Part shown: in pieces, positions 26,457-35,559 of the stretch
Layout of the letters: each line of letters starts with the position of its first letter
How positions within the stretch are numbered: position 1 is the stretch's first letter
Assembly: GCA_040216885.1 (NCBI GenBank)
Contig: JAVJOG010000024.1
Coordinates: 1-64,000, forward strand
Direction: 5' to 3'
Length of the DNA: 64,000 bases
DNA from: Parvibaculum sp040216885
GTDB taxonomy: Bacteria; Pseudomonadota; Alphaproteobacteria; Parvibaculales; Parvibaculaceae
The notes under the pieces: generated by a model
Databases searched by the model: none
What the model saw: only the letters and a program-made list of their open reading frames with translations
Told to the model about the DNA's origin: nothing
Program-made: the position numbers and the translations under genes

Positions 26457-27434
26457 TCACGGCTCGCCGCGTCCGGAAACGGGCGCGGCGCGGACCGTAC
26501 GAAAGCCGAGATGGGAGGTCGCGAGGTCCACTTCCTGCGGCTGGCGCGCCGCCGGGCGGTAGCGCATGCAATAGTTCGGGGCGCACAGATATGAACCGCC
26601 CTTGATCACGTTCGCATCGCGACGGCCGTCATAGGCGTCGGCGGTCCATTCCCAGAGATTGCCGAGCATGTCGTGCAAGCCGAGCGCGTTGCCCTCGAAG
26701 CAACCGACCGGCGCGACGCCGACGAAGCCATCCTCGGCGGTGTTGACGACCGGGAACAGGCCCTGCCAGGTGTTCGCTTCCTGCGGACGCTCGCGTGCCG
26801 GCGGCGCATCGGGGTCGGCGGCGCGGGCAGCCCATTCCCATTCGGCTTCGGTGGGAAGCGCCCTGCCCTTCCATTGCGCATAGGCGCGCGCATCCTCAAG
26901 CGCAACGGCGGTGACCGGAAAATCTTCACGGCCTTCGATCGAGGTTTTCGGGCCGCCGGGATGGCGCCAGTTCGCGCCCGGAACGTATTGCCACCATTGC
27001 GATATGTCGCCCATGCCGTCGACATCGTTCGGCATGACGAAGACGACCGCGCCGGGCTTGCGCATTTCGGGCGGCAGGTGCGGGTGCAACATCGCATCGA
27101 CCGGGCGCTCGGCAACCGTCACGTAGCCCGTCGCGGCGACAAAGGCCGAGAAGTCACGATTGGTGACTTCGGTGCTGTCCATCCAGAAGCCTTCGACCGA
27201 AACCGTGCGGGGCGGGCCTTCTTCCGGGTAGAGCGTGTCTCCCATCGCGAAGGTACCTGCGGGCACCCAGAGCTCGCGGCGATCGCCATCGCCGGCGAGG
27301 CAGCGCGACGGCTCCGCCGCGGCCATGCGCGTCGCGTTCGATCCGCCGTGCAACCATACGGCGATGGCGGCGGCGCCCAGCAGCGCCGCCGCCGTCGCCG
27401 AGAGAAGAACCCTGCTAGTTCGCCCAGTAGACAT
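26457..27434 (-). CDS. Formylglycine-generating enzyme (SUMF1/FGE family) with N-terminal anchor
   Basis: 325 residues. A hydrophobic N-terminal segment (VLLSATAAALLGAAAIAVWL) would anchor or export it. The FGE-sulfatase domain covers about 50-318: WVPAGTFAMGD, EVTNRDFSAFV, GPKTSIEGREDFPVTAVALEDARAYAQWKGRALPTEAEWEWAARA, LGNLWEWTADAY and GFRTVRAA. The catalytic Cys pair is present as C284 and C289 (C-x4-C in SYLCAPNYC), so it should oxidise the sulfatase Cys to formylglycine with oxygen and copper. Its start overlaps the sulfatase stop by 20 bases, so it is coupled to its presumed client. A membrane-anchored FGE would place the modification in the periplasm, unusual for bacteria. Confidence 0.9.
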   Translation of the reverse strand: MSTGRTSRVLLSATAAALLGAAAIAVWLHGGSNATRMAAAEPSRCLAGDGDRRELWVPAGTFAMGDTLYPEEGPPRTVSVEGFWMDSTEVTNRDFSAFVAATGYVTVAERPVDAMLHPHLPPEMRKPGAVVFVMPNDVDGMGDISQWWQYVPGANWRHPGGPKTSIEGREDFPVTAVALEDARAYAQWKGRALPTEAEWEWAARAADPDAPPARERPQEANTWQGLFPVVNTAEDGFVGVAPVGCFEGNALGLHDMLGNLWEWTADAYDGRRDANVIKGGSYLCAPNYCMRYRPAARQPQEVDLATSHLGFRTVRAAPVSGRGEP

Positions 27435-29070
27435 ATTCGTCGTCCGGTCCGCGCGGCTCGCCGCCCAGCGGACGGTCGATCATCACCGGCGCTTCAAGCA
27501 AGGCCGGCCAGATCGGCTTGGATTGTTCACCGTCGATTTCGTTCAGAGCTGCGATCATCTCGGCGAGTTTGGCAGGTTCGGCTTCCGACAGATCGTTTTT
27601 CTCCGTCGGATCGACGGCCAGATTGAAGAGCCAGTTGCGCTCCGGACGTTCGGAGACCTGGAGTTTCCAGCCATCTTTCAGCAACGCCTTGTAGTGGCCG
27701 GAGCGCCAGAAGAGCGGACGATCGGGCCGCGACGCCTCGCCGAGTGCCAGCGACACGAGATCGACGCCGTCAACTATGCGGTCGCTGCGCGGGCTCACGC
27801 TGGCCGCCGCCGCCGCGGTGGCGAAGATGTCGACATGCGCGGCCGGCCCATCATAGACGGTGCCTGCCGGAATGCGCGCCGGCCATTGCATGAAATAAGG
27901 CACGTGAACGCCGCCTTCGAAGAAGGTGAGCTTCCAGCCGCGATAGGGCTTGTTGAGGTCGGCGAGGCCAACATAATTGGCGCCGCCATTGTCGCTGGTG
28001 AACATGACAATGGTGTTTTCTTCCAGTCCGTTTTCGCGCAGCGCTTCCATGACCTTCTTCACACCACGATCGAGCGCGACGATCATCGCTGCGTAGACGC
28101 GTTCGGTGTGGTTTTCGATATGCGACAGCGCGCCGTAGTCGGACTTCAGCGCCTGGAGCGGCGTGTGCGGCGCGTTGTAGGAAAGATACATGAAGAAGGG
28201 CCGGTTGCGGTTGGCATGGATCGCCTTCACCGCTTCGTCGGTCAGATAATCCGTCATGTATTGCGACGGCGCAAAGCGCTGCGAGCCATTGAACTGAATG
28301 GCGAAAGGCAGATTGGCCCAGAGGAACTGGTCGATGGGGTCGAAATCCTGCTTCGAATTGACGACGTTCGGATCGCCCACCGGCAGAAACAAGGCCGCGC
28401 CCGGCATGAAGCCCAACGCCTCGTCGAAACCGCGCTTCTCGGGGCGCGAGGTTTCGGTGCCGCCGAGATGCCATTTGCCCAGCATCAGTGTGCGGTAGCC
28501 AGCGCCCTTCAATGCCTCGGCGATGGTGATTTCGTCAGCCGGCAGCGTCATCGCATCGGGTTCGGGCACCAACGGTTCACGGTCTTCATAGTACATGGCG
28601 CCTGCATCGCGGTTAAAGCGCGCGATGTTCTTGGCGAATGCTTTGGGGGCCGGCGTGAACTCGAAGCCGAAGCGGGTGGCGAAGCGGCCGGTCATGATGG
28701 CGGCGCGCGAGGGTGCACAGGCGGCATTGCCGGCATAACCGTTGGTGAAGGTGACACCGTTCTTCGCGATGGCGTCGATATGCGGTGTCGGCACCGTGCC
28801 GCCGGCAAGGCCGCCATGGAGCGTCAGCTCATTGAAGCCCATATCGTCGACCAGAATGACGATGATGTTGGGGGCGCGCTCCGACGGGGCTTGCGCGGCT
28901 TCGGCCGGGCCCTCGTCCCAGACCACTTCGACATTGGGTCCGACCGGATCGCGCCAGGCGTCGATGAGACCTGGAATGTAAATCCAGTACCGGCTGAACA
29001 GCACGCCGGCAACGATAACGACGGCCGCCAGACCGGCGAGAACGCCGATGCCGCGCTTTCCGATTTTCAT
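27415..29070 (-). CDS. Membrane-anchored type I sulfatase
   Basis: 551 residues. A single N-terminal helix (GVLAGLAAVVIVAGVLF) is followed by the sulfatase domain with IIVILVDDMG metal ligands. The formylglycine motif is C118-A-P-S-R, so it is of the Cys type that needs FGE. GKWHLGG, SDNGG and other conserved arylsulfatase A/B strands follow. It would hydrolyse sulfate esters in the periplasm, releasing sulfate for growth. The gene encoding its maturase follows with a 20-base overlap. A 15-base palindrome in an AT-rich patch precedes the start and may control the pair. The substrate (aryl, steroid or carbohydrate sulfate) is not evident. Confidence 0.92.
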   Translation of the reverse strand: MKIGKRGIGVLAGLAAVVIVAGVLFSRYWIYIPGLIDAWRDPVGPNVEVVWDEGPAEAAQAPSERAPNIIVILVDDMGFNELTLHGGLAGGTVPTPHIDAIAKNGVTFTNGYAGNAACAPSRAAIMTGRFATRFGFEFTPAPKAFAKNIARFNRDAGAMYYEDREPLVPEPDAMTLPADEITIAEALKGAGYRTLMLGKWHLGGTETSRPEKRGFDEALGFMPGAALFLPVGDPNVVNSKQDFDPIDQFLWANLPFAIQFNGSQRFAPSQYMTDYLTDEAVKAIHANRNRPFFMYLSYNAPHTPLQALKSDYGALSHIENHTERVYAAMIVALDRGVKKVMEALRENGLEENTIVMFTSDNGGANYVGLADLNKPYRGWKLTFFEGGVHVPYFMQWPARIPAGTVYDGPAAHVDIFATAAAAASVSPRSDRIVDGVDLVSLALGEASRPDRPLFWRSGHYKALLKDGWKLQVSERPERNWLFNLAVDPTEKNDLSEAEPAKLAEMIAALNEIDGEQSKPIWPALLEAPVMIDRPLGGEPRGPDDEYVYWAN

Positions 29071-29111
29071 GTCTCGCTCCCCCGCCCCGGCTCAGCGCCC
29101 GGAACGCTTTT

Positions 29112-29126
29112 TAATGTATATCATTA
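29112..29126. promoter_or_regulatory. AT-rich palindrome upstream of the sulfatase gene
   Basis: TAATGTATATCATTA has perfect 5-base arms around TATAT, within an AT-rich patch about 40-55 bases before the sulfatase ATG. In this GC-rich setting it probably overlaps the promoter and could bind a repressor. Confidence 0.45.
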
Positions 29127-29203
29127 ATATAGTCGCGAACGCCGCGAAGCGCAACCGCCGCGCGGAGGGCGGGCGGTTGCCGTTTCCATCGGGACAACTG
29201 ACT

Positions 29204-30100
29204 TCAGTCGGCCATTTTGACGGCGAAAGGCGCTGCCGGCGTCTTAGCTGCCGGCCGCCGCCGCTTTGCGGCGAAAGGGCGCGGTTCCGGCTCCTCATCC
29301 AAGAAATCGCGGATCAGCGGGATCACCTCGCTGGCGCGCGAGACCAGAAAGAGGTGGCCGCCCGAAACGATTTCGAGGCGGGCGCCGGGGATGAGCTGGG
29401 CGAGGAAGCGACCGTTGATCAGCGGCACGATCTGGTCGTTGTCGCCGGCGAGCACCAGCGTCGGCTGCTTGAGGAACGGCAGGAAGGGAACGCTGGTCCA
29501 GCCGATGCCGGCCAGCAACTGATAGAAGTAGCCGCGAATCGTCGGGGCGCGCAGACGGCTCGAATGATCCGGCGCCTCGGCCGTGTCGTCGCCGTAGAGC
29601 ATTTCGAAATGCTTCATCAGATAGGCGGGGTCCATGTAGCGGCGCGGATGGGCAAGCTTCATCAGCGCTTTCGGATTGCCCGGCACCATCAACATGCCGG
29701 CCGACGTCGCGCAGAGAATAAGCCTGTGGACGCGCGAGCCGAACTGAAAGGCGAATTGCTGCGCCATCGCACCGCCCCACGAGACTCCCATCACATCGAC
29801 TTCACCGTGATAGCCGAGCTCGTCGAGAATGGCGGCGGCCATGCGCGCGAGGTTCCACGGGCGATAGGGAATGCCGGCGGCGGCCGACCCGCCGACGCCG
29901 GGCGCGTCGAACGCGATGATGTCGCGATCGGTCAACGCTTCGGCGAGCGGCGCGATCAATTCGATATTGGCGCCAATGCCGTTGAAGAAGAGAAGCGGAC
30001 GCGCCGTCGCCTTGTTCTTGCCCTCGCCGTGCCAGACCGCGGTGCGCAGTATGTTGGAACCCGCTCTGACGTCGCGGAAACGGGGCTGTCTTTCTGTCAT
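29204..30100 (-). CDS. phaZ: Intracellular poly(3-hydroxyalkanoate) depolymerase (PhaZ, alpha/beta hydrolase)
   Basis: 298 residues from the ATG at 30100 (GGAG upstream). It closely follows the medium-chain-length PHA depolymerase of pseudomonads: PLLFFNGIGANIELIAPL, DAPGVGGS, the nucleophile S107 in VMGVSWGGAMAQQFAF, GYFYQLLAGIGWTS, QPTLVLAGDNDQIVPL with the Asp, and GGHLFLVSRA with the His. It cuts stored polyester to hydroxyacids. A Lys/Arg/Ala/Pro-rich tail after residue 270 resembles tails that bind DNA or granule-associated proteins. It lies 49 bases after phaC on the same strand, so synthesis and mobilisation are encoded together. Confidence 0.9.
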   Translation of the reverse strand: MTERQPRFRDVRAGSNILRTAVWHGEGKNKATARPLLFFNGIGANIELIAPLAEALTDRDIIAFDAPGVGGSAAAGIPYRPWNLARMAAAILDELGYHGEVDVMGVSWGGAMAQQFAFQFGSRVHRLILCATSAGMLMVPGNPKALMKLAHPRRYMDPAYLMKHFEMLYGDDTAEAPDHSSRLRAPTIRGYFYQLLAGIGWTSVPFLPFLKQPTLVLAGDNDQIVPLINGRFLAQLIPGARLEIVSGGHLFLVSRASEVIPLIRDFLDEEPEPRPFAAKRRRPAAKTPAAPFAVKMAD

Positions 30101-30149
30101 CACGGCTCCGGCTGGTGATGCCTGCAAGAGGCGACTCAACGGCGATTGC

Positions 30150-31841
30150 TCAGCCTAATACATAAGTGCCCGGAGCGGGATCCATAGGTTTATATTTGCG
30201 ATTTCCGAGTTTTTTCGGTGTCGGGATCGTTTCACCCGAACGCTCGCCGAGCCATGACGCCCAGCGTTCCCACCACGACCCCATGACTTCCGAGGCGCCC
30301 GCCGCCCATTCGTCGGCGGTGTCGGGCAATTTATCGTTAACGAAATATTTCGCTTTCGGATTGCCGGGCGGATTGAGAATCGCCTGAATGTGGCCGCTGT
30401 TCGACAGTACAAACTCTTTCTTGCCGCCCAGCATTTTCGTCGTGCGGTAGCAGGCTTCCCAGGGCGTGATGTGATCGGTTACGCCGCCGACGATGAAGGC
30501 GTCGATCGCGACCTTTCCGAGATCGATCGGTTGCCCGAGGATTTCCTCCTTACCCGGATTGGCAAAGGGCTGCGTCTCGTAGAGCGAGAGATAGTCCGAG
30601 TGCAGACCGGCGGTGAGGTTGGTCGAGTCATTGTTCCAGAAGAGCACGTCGAAGGCCGGCGGTTTCTGGCCGTGGAGATAGTTGTTGACGACGTAGTTCC
30701 AGATCAGGTCGTTGGGGCGCAGCCAGGCGAAGACGCGCGACAGATCGGAGCCCGCCAAAACGCCTTTCTTGGCCGAGCGTTTTCGCGCCATTTCGATGCC
30801 GCGCTTCGTGACCAGCACGCCGACGTCGCTGTCTTCCATCCGCGGATCGAGAACGCAGACCCAGAAGGTGACCGAGTTGACGCGGTCGTCGCCCTTTGCC
30901 GCCAAGTGGCTCAAAAGCGTCGCCGTGGTGATGCCGCCGGAGCAACCGCCGGAGATGTTGAGCTTTTTGGAATCGGTGATTGAGCAGACGACACCGATGA
31001 CATCGACCAGCGCGGACACATAATCCGCAAGCCCCCAGTCGCGATGTTCCGGACCCGGATTGCGCCAGCTCACGACGAAGACCCGATAGCCCTGGCGCAC
31101 CAGATATTGCGACATGCTTTTTTCGGGTGTCAGGTCGAGCACATAATATTTGTTGATCTGCGGCGGCACGAAGAGCAGCGGCATCGCATGAACGGTGTCG
31201 GTCTTCGGCGTATATTGCAGCAGTTCCAGCATTTCGGTGCGGTAGACGACGGCGCCTTCGGTGGTGGCGAGATTGCCGCCAACCTTGAAAGGCGTCTTGT
31301 CGACCTGGGATGGCATGCCGTGATTGTTGCGCAAGTCGTCAATGGCATTGCGGAAGCCCTGCACCAGCGACGAGCCGCCGGTGTCAAGCGCGAGCTTCAC
31401 GGCGGAGGGATTGCCGACCAGCGTGTTCGTCGGCGCGACGGCATCGATCATGATGTCGGCGACCAGCATGGCGCGGCCATGCTCGATCGGGTCGAGATCG
31501 AGAGAGCGAATGAATCCGTGGACTTCCGTCTGGAAGGCGAGCCAGCCCTGCATCAGCCGGCGATAGACCGGGCTCTTCTGCCAGGCCTGATCGACGAAGC
31601 GGCGATCCTTGGGCTGGGGCGCGAATTTGTCTTCACCGGCCACGATGTCGACCACGTTGCGGCCGAACGAACCGATATGCTGCATGAAGGTGAAGGGCTG
31701 ACGAGCCGCGCCGCCCACGATCGAGCCGATGGCAGAAAGCACATCCTCGCGGCTAATGCCGACGATCGGACTCAAGACATTCGGCGTTTCGGCCGCCTCC
31801 TCGCCGATACCCGCACCAATATCGTCGCGACGCTTCGACAT
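30150..31841 (-). CDS. phaC: PHA synthase (poly-beta-hydroxyalkanoate polymerase)
   Basis: 563 residues from the ATG at 31841, with GGAGG six bases upstream; a longer frame to 31970 is less likely. The lipase-like box is GGCSGG with the catalytic C300. The Asp in GGVTDHITPWEACY and the His in LSNSGHIQAILNPPGNP complete the triad. LLFVPPQINKYYVLDLTPEKSM and GYRVFVVSWRNP are hallmarks of the family. The enzyme joins (R)-3-hydroxyacyl-CoA units into storage granules. Together with a pseudomonad-like depolymerase downstream, it could handle medium-chain monomers, which would fit class II enzymes; class cannot be fixed by eye. No phaA, phaB or phasin is in the window. Confidence 0.95.
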   Translation of the reverse strand: MSKRRDDIGAGIGEEAAETPNVLSPIVGISREDVLSAIGSIVGGAARQPFTFMQHIGSFGRNVVDIVAGEDKFAPQPKDRRFVDQAWQKSPVYRRLMQGWLAFQTEVHGFIRSLDLDPIEHGRAMLVADIMIDAVAPTNTLVGNPSAVKLALDTGGSSLVQGFRNAIDDLRNNHGMPSQVDKTPFKVGGNLATTEGAVVYRTEMLELLQYTPKTDTVHAMPLLFVPPQINKYYVLDLTPEKSMSQYLVRQGYRVFVVSWRNPGPEHRDWGLADYVSALVDVIGVVCSITDSKKLNISGGCSGGITTATLLSHLAAKGDDRVNSVTFWVCVLDPRMEDSDVGVLVTKRGIEMARKRSAKKGVLAGSDLSRVFAWLRPNDLIWNYVVNNYLHGQKPPAFDVLFWNNDSTNLTAGLHSDYLSLYETQPFANPGKEEILGQPIDLGKVAIDAFIVGGVTDHITPWEACYRTTKMLGGKKEFVLSNSGHIQAILNPPGNPKAKYFVNDKLPDTADEWAAGASEVMGSWWERWASWLGERSGETIPTPKKLGNRKYKPMDPAPGTYVLG

Positions 31842-32034
31842 GCGCCCTCCTCCCCATTTGACGTTTCTGGCCACCCGCGTTCCCTCCCCGGAAAACGGCC
31901 AGCCGGATATGTTTTTGTACTGCGCAAGCGCAACAGAGAGCATGATGCGCCGCCGAAGGACACTCGACAAGGCCAGATGTCAGGGGTTGCCGGCGACGGT
32001 CCGAAACCGGCGATTTCAGCTGGCGGCGGCGGTC

Positions 32035-32451
32035 TCAGCCGCGAACGGCGCCAATGTCGAGCTGGCCGGCAAGGCCCGCCTCGCGATGGATTTCAATAGC
32101 CTTGTATTCAGGGGACTCGAGCATTTGCCGGAAGGCGGCGCGCGAGGGGTATTCGATCAGGGCGACCCTGTCCCACATGTCCTCGACCTCGCCGACCAAT
32201 ATGCCGTCAACCTTGCCGAACCAGACGAAACTGCCGCCGAGCGCCGCGATCAGCTTCGCCACTTCAAAGCCATAGCGCATATAGGCCTCTTCACCCGTCA
32301 GGTGAGCGTCGCTTCCATCCGGATAGGCGGCATGGGGGCGGAACTTCAGCAGATTGAGCAGAGCGACGGGACCGTCGTCGGGTGTGCCTGCACTCGCAAA
32401 GAATGCTTCGACCTGCGCTTCCGGCGGCCGCACACCGTTCTCTACCTTCAT
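32035..32451 (-). CDS. DUF1330-family protein
   Basis: 138 residues. A dimeric alpha/beta-barrel-like DUF1330 pattern is visible: PVALLNLLKFRP, the central GEEAYMRYGFEVAKLIAALGGSFVWFGKVDGILVG, and WDRVALIEYPSRAAFRQMLESPEYKAIEIHREAGLAGQ. Small proteins of this kind bind small molecules or act as minor enzymes; function is unknown. It is divergent from the DUF2855 gene across a 217-base gap that contains a striking inverted repeat. The two may therefore be regulated together. Confidence 0.8.
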   Translation of the reverse strand: MKVENGVRPPEAQVEAFFASAGTPDDGPVALLNLLKFRPHAAYPDGSDAHLTGEEAYMRYGFEVAKLIAALGGSFVWFGKVDGILVGEVEDMWDRVALIEYPSRAAFRQMLESPEYKAIEIHREAGLAGQLDIGAVRG

Positions 32452-32502
32452 CTACCCGTCTTTTTCGTTCCTGGCAGGCGCATTGACCGCGACGGCGGTC
32501 CG

Positions 32503-32535
32503 CCATATATTGACACGTTAGTTGCCAATATATGG
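32503..32535. promoter_or_regulatory. Inverted repeat operator candidate between DUF1330 and DUF2855
   Basis: CCATATATTG (32503-32512) and CAATATATGG (32526-32535) are exact inverses. The symmetry extends inward as GACA/TTGC with mismatches. A TTGACA lies inside the left arm. Placement between divergent starts, and a TetR-family gene at the end of the DUF2855-GST transcript, suggest an operator. Confidence 0.6.
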
Positions 32536-32668
32536 TCTGTCCATGCGACAGCCGGTCACCGCATGGGCGATCCTGCACAATCATATGTGCGCGAACGGCG
32601 CTAGGACCGGCGCCGCACCGGTGACATCATCCGCGGCATCGCCATGTTCGACGCCGAAAGGAAAGACA

Positions 32669-33763
32669 ATGACGGCCGCAACTCAAGACTTCATCGTCAA
32701 CCGCGCCGACCTCTCCAAGTCCAGATGGGTGAGCGGGCCGGCGCCCGAGGACATTGCGCTCGACGAGGGCCAAGTGCTGGTCGAGATCGAGAAATTCGCC
32801 TTCACCGCCAACAACATCACCTATGCGGTCGCCGGGGACATGCTGAACTACTGGTCATTCTTTCCGGCCGAGGACGGTTGGGGGCGCATTCCGGTGTGGG
32901 GCTATGCGACGGTGGTGCGCTCGCGGTCGAAAGGGATTGCCGAAGGCGAACGGCTCTACGGCTATTTCCCGATGTCGTCGCATCTCGTGATGCAGCCCGA
33001 AAACGTGACGCCGGGGTCTCTGCTCGACCTCTACAAGCAGCGGCGCGAACTGCATCCGGTCTACAACACATATACAAGAGTGAAGACCGACAAGGCCGCA
33101 GCGCCGGTGCTCGACGATTTGCAGCCGATCCTGCGGCCGCTCTATACGACGTCGTTCCTGATCGACGACTGGCTGGCCGACAACAATTTCTTCGGGGCAA
33201 AGCAGGCGGTGCTGCTGAGCGCGTCATCGAAGACCGGGTTCGGGCTCGCCTTCGGGCTTTCGCAGCGGCGGCCGCAAGGGCCGGAAGTCGTCGGGCTGAC
33301 CTCTGCCGGGAACCTCGCCTTTGTCGAAGGCCTGGGTTGCTACGATCGCGCGCTGACCTACGACAAGATCGAGACGCTGGATGCAAGCCGGCCGGCCCTT
33401 GTGGTCGATTTTGCCGGAAATGGCGACGTGCTGTCGGCAGTGCACCGGCATTTCGGCGACAATCTTGTCGAGAGTACGCAAGTGGGACTGTCGCATTGGG
33501 ATGCGCCGCGCGTGTCCGGCGCCTTGCCCGGCGCCAAGCCGCACCTCTTCTTCGCACCCGACCAGGCACGCAAGCGGATGGAAGACTGGGGACAAAAAGG
33601 TTTCGACGCGAAACTCGGCGAGAGCTGGCGCGCCTTTGCCGCCAAGGCCCAGACATGGGTCAAACTCGAACGCGGCAAGGGACCGGAAGCGATCGGCAAG
33701 GTCTATTCGGAAATGCTGGCCGGAAAAGTCGATCCGGCGGCCGGAAACATTCTCTCGCTCTGA
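32669..33763 (+). CDS. DUF2855-family protein
   Basis: 364 residues from the ATG at 32669 (AAAGGAAAG upstream). The sequence matches the DUF2855 family, distant relatives of medium-chain dehydrogenases. The GroES-like N-terminal part reads GQVLVEIEKFAFTANNITYAVAGDML, with W(G)RIPVWGYATVV. A Rossmann-like centre (VLLSASSKTGFGLAFGL) retains a nucleotide-binding outline. Zinc ligands typical of alcohol dehydrogenases are not apparent. Function is unknown. It is followed 29 bases later by a GST-like gene on the same strand and preceded by the inverted-repeat operator candidate. Confidence 0.82.
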   Translation: MTAATQDFIVNRADLSKSRWVSGPAPEDIALDEGQVLVEIEKFAFTANNITYAVAGDMLNYWSFFPAEDGWGRIPVWGYATVVRSRSKGIAEGERLYGYFPMSSHLVMQPENVTPGSLLDLYKQRRELHPVYNTYTRVKTDKAAAPVLDDLQPILRPLYTTSFLIDDWLADNNFFGAKQAVLLSASSKTGFGLAFGLSQRRPQGPEVVGLTSAGNLAFVEGLGCYDRALTYDKIETLDASRPALVVDFAGNGDVLSAVHRHFGDNLVESTQVGLSHWDAPRVSGALPGAKPHLFFAPDQARKRMEDWGQKGFDAKLGESWRAFAAKAQTWVKLERGKGPEAIGKVYSEMLAGKVDPAAGNILSL

Positions 33764-33792
33764 CAGAAAACCAACAAGGACAGGAAACGAAA

Positions 33793-34821
33793 ATGACGCT
33801 CGCAACACCTCTGCTTCTGAGCGGGGCGCCCGGCTCGCCCTATACGCGCAAGATGCTTTCGGTGCTGCGCTATCGTCATATCCCCTATCGCTTCCTGCTG
33901 ACCGGACACAACGTGCCGGAGAATCTGCCAAAGCCCAAGGTGGCGCTGCTGCCGACTTTCTATCTGAAGGAAGGCGACGGTCCTTACGAAGCGGCGGTCG
34001 ATTCGACGCCGCTGATCCGGCGCTTCGAAAAGGCCTTTGCCGGGCGCAATGTCGTGCCGGCCGATCCGGTCGTCGAATTCATCGACTATCTGCTCGAGGA
34101 CTATGCCGACGAATGGCTGACCAAGGCGATGTTTCACTATCGCTGGCACTACAAGGCCGACATCGACCGGGCAGCGGCCATTCTGCCGATGTGGCGCGGC
34201 ATCACCGCACCGAAGGACGAACTTGCGAAATTGAGCAAGCTCTTTGCCGACCGGCAGATATCAAGGCTCTATGTCGTCGGTTCCAACAACACGACGGCGC
34301 CGGTGATCGAGGCGAGCTACCAGCGTTTTCTCGATGCGCTGTCGGCGCATCTCGAAGTGCAGCCCTTCCTGATGGGCGGACGGCCGGGCGGCAGCGACTT
34401 CGGCGTGTTCGGCCAGTTGACGCAGCTCACGCATTTCGACCCGACGCCGATGGAGGAAACACTCACGCGGAGCCCGCGCGTTTTCGCCTGGGTCGACATC
34501 ATGGAAGACCTGTCGGGACTTGAGCCGACAGAAGGTGACTGGATGCAGCGCGGCGCGATCCCTGAAACGATACGCGGGCTGCTTGCAGAGGTCGGGCGCG
34601 TCTATGCTCCCACCCTCATCGCCAATGCAAAAGCGCTGGCGGCCGGTGCCGAGACCGTCGAGACCGAGATCGACGGAAAGCGCTGGACGCAACAGCCCTT
34701 CCCCTATCAGGGCAAGTGCCTGCAATGGCTACGCGAGAAACGCGAAGCATTGTCGCCGGCTGACCGCAAGGCAGTGGACGATGTGCTGACGGGAACCGGC
34801 GTCGAGGCGCTATTTCGCTAG
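33793..34821 (+). CDS. Glutathione S-transferase-like protein
   Basis: 342 residues from the ATG at 33793 (AGGACAGGAAACG upstream). The N-terminal thioredoxin-like part begins with LLLSGAPGSPYTRKMLSVLRYRHIPYRF. It is followed by a long all-helical part (DYLLEDYADEWLTKAMFHYRW and FLMGGRPGGSDFGVFGQLTQL). This is the large GST-like group (about 340 residues) with a C-terminal extension, often found with DUF2855 genes. It may conjugate or isomerise an electrophilic compound; the substrate is unknown. The stop overlaps the end of the convergent TetR gene by 12 bases. Confidence 0.82.
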   Translation: MTLATPLLLSGAPGSPYTRKMLSVLRYRHIPYRFLLTGHNVPENLPKPKVALLPTFYLKEGDGPYEAAVDSTPLIRRFEKAFAGRNVVPADPVVEFIDYLLEDYADEWLTKAMFHYRWHYKADIDRAAAILPMWRGITAPKDELAKLSKLFADRQISRLYVVGSNNTTAPVIEASYQRFLDALSAHLEVQPFLMGGRPGGSDFGVFGQLTQLTHFDPTPMEETLTRSPRVFAWVDIMEDLSGLEPTEGDWMQRGAIPETIRGLLAEVGRVYAPTLIANAKALAAGAETVETEIDGKRWTQQPFPYQGKCLQWLREKREALSPADRKAVDDVLTGTGVEALFR

Positions 34822-35394
34822 CGCTTCAACCACCCGCTCGACGACGCGGCGCGCCTGGGCAACCGTAAGGCCCTGGTCCTCGCGCAGGCGGCGCCAGAAT
34901 TCAAAGCTCATTGCAGCATCGAAGGCGTCCAGCAATGTGCGGTCCTTCGTCAACGCCGCGGGGAGCGACGCGCGCAGGATTGCGCGGAGGCTTTCATTCA
35001 TCCAGTGCCGGTCCTCGCGCAGAAACGGCGAGGCGTGGCTGTGTACATCGGCGGCCAGACGCAGCGGCATGATCTTTTCGAAGAGTTTCGCGCGGCGCGC
35101 GATGAGTTGCTCCAGCAGGTCCGGCGCGTCGGCCGGCGGCAGTTGCTCGGCGAGAAGCGGACTCAGCTCGGTGCGCATCAGGGCCGCGATTTCGCGATAG
35201 AGCGTCTCCATGTCGTCGAAGTGGCGAAAGACGCTGCGCAGCCCGACATTGGCGCGGGCGGCGACATCCTCTGCGCGCGGCGCGACCTTGCCTTCCCGGA
35301 CAAGATCGCGCATTGCCTCGACGATGCGCTGCCGGCTTGCCTCGCTGCGAAGGCGTCGGCCATCCGGCTTCGGTTTTGCCTTGCTGGGGGACAT
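34810..35394 (-). CDS. TetR-family transcriptional regulator
   Basis: 194 residues from the ATG at 35394. The helix-turn-helix is at about 20-65: SRQRIVEAMRDLVREGKVAPRAEDVAARANVGLRSVFRHFDDMETLYREI. A helical ligand-binding half follows. It is convergent with GST-DUF2855 and divergent from DUF6600. The inverted repeat at 32503-32535 is a reasonable operator for it, which would make it a local sensor of the compound handled by the GST (inference). Confidence 0.85.
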   Translation of the reverse strand: MSPSKAKPKPDGRRLRSEASRQRIVEAMRDLVREGKVAPRAEDVAARANVGLRSVFRHFDDMETLYREIAALMRTELSPLLAEQLPPADAPDLLEQLIARRAKLFEKIMPLRLAADVHSHASPFLREDRHWMNESLRAILRASLPAALTKDRTLLDAFDAAMSFEFWRRLREDQGLTVAQARRVVERVVEALAK

Positions 35395-35559
35395 CGGGAC
35401 CTTTTCTCGAGAATGCCTTGATATTGCGGGGCGATTCCGGTTGTTCATTCTCCCAAAGCCCGCCCATAAAAGCCACAAGAAGCGGCGCGATTTGTGCCAA
35501 AAAGCGGTGACAAACCGGCGGATATGCGGTTAACTGTTCGTTACGGGGTACGTCAGAGA

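Noticed and set aside
32644..33790. Upstream extension of the GST frame (383 codons) overlapping DUF2855
   Set aside because: The DUF2855 frame has family motifs and its own ribosome site; the extension is Arg/Ala-rich shadow, and the GST begins at 33793.
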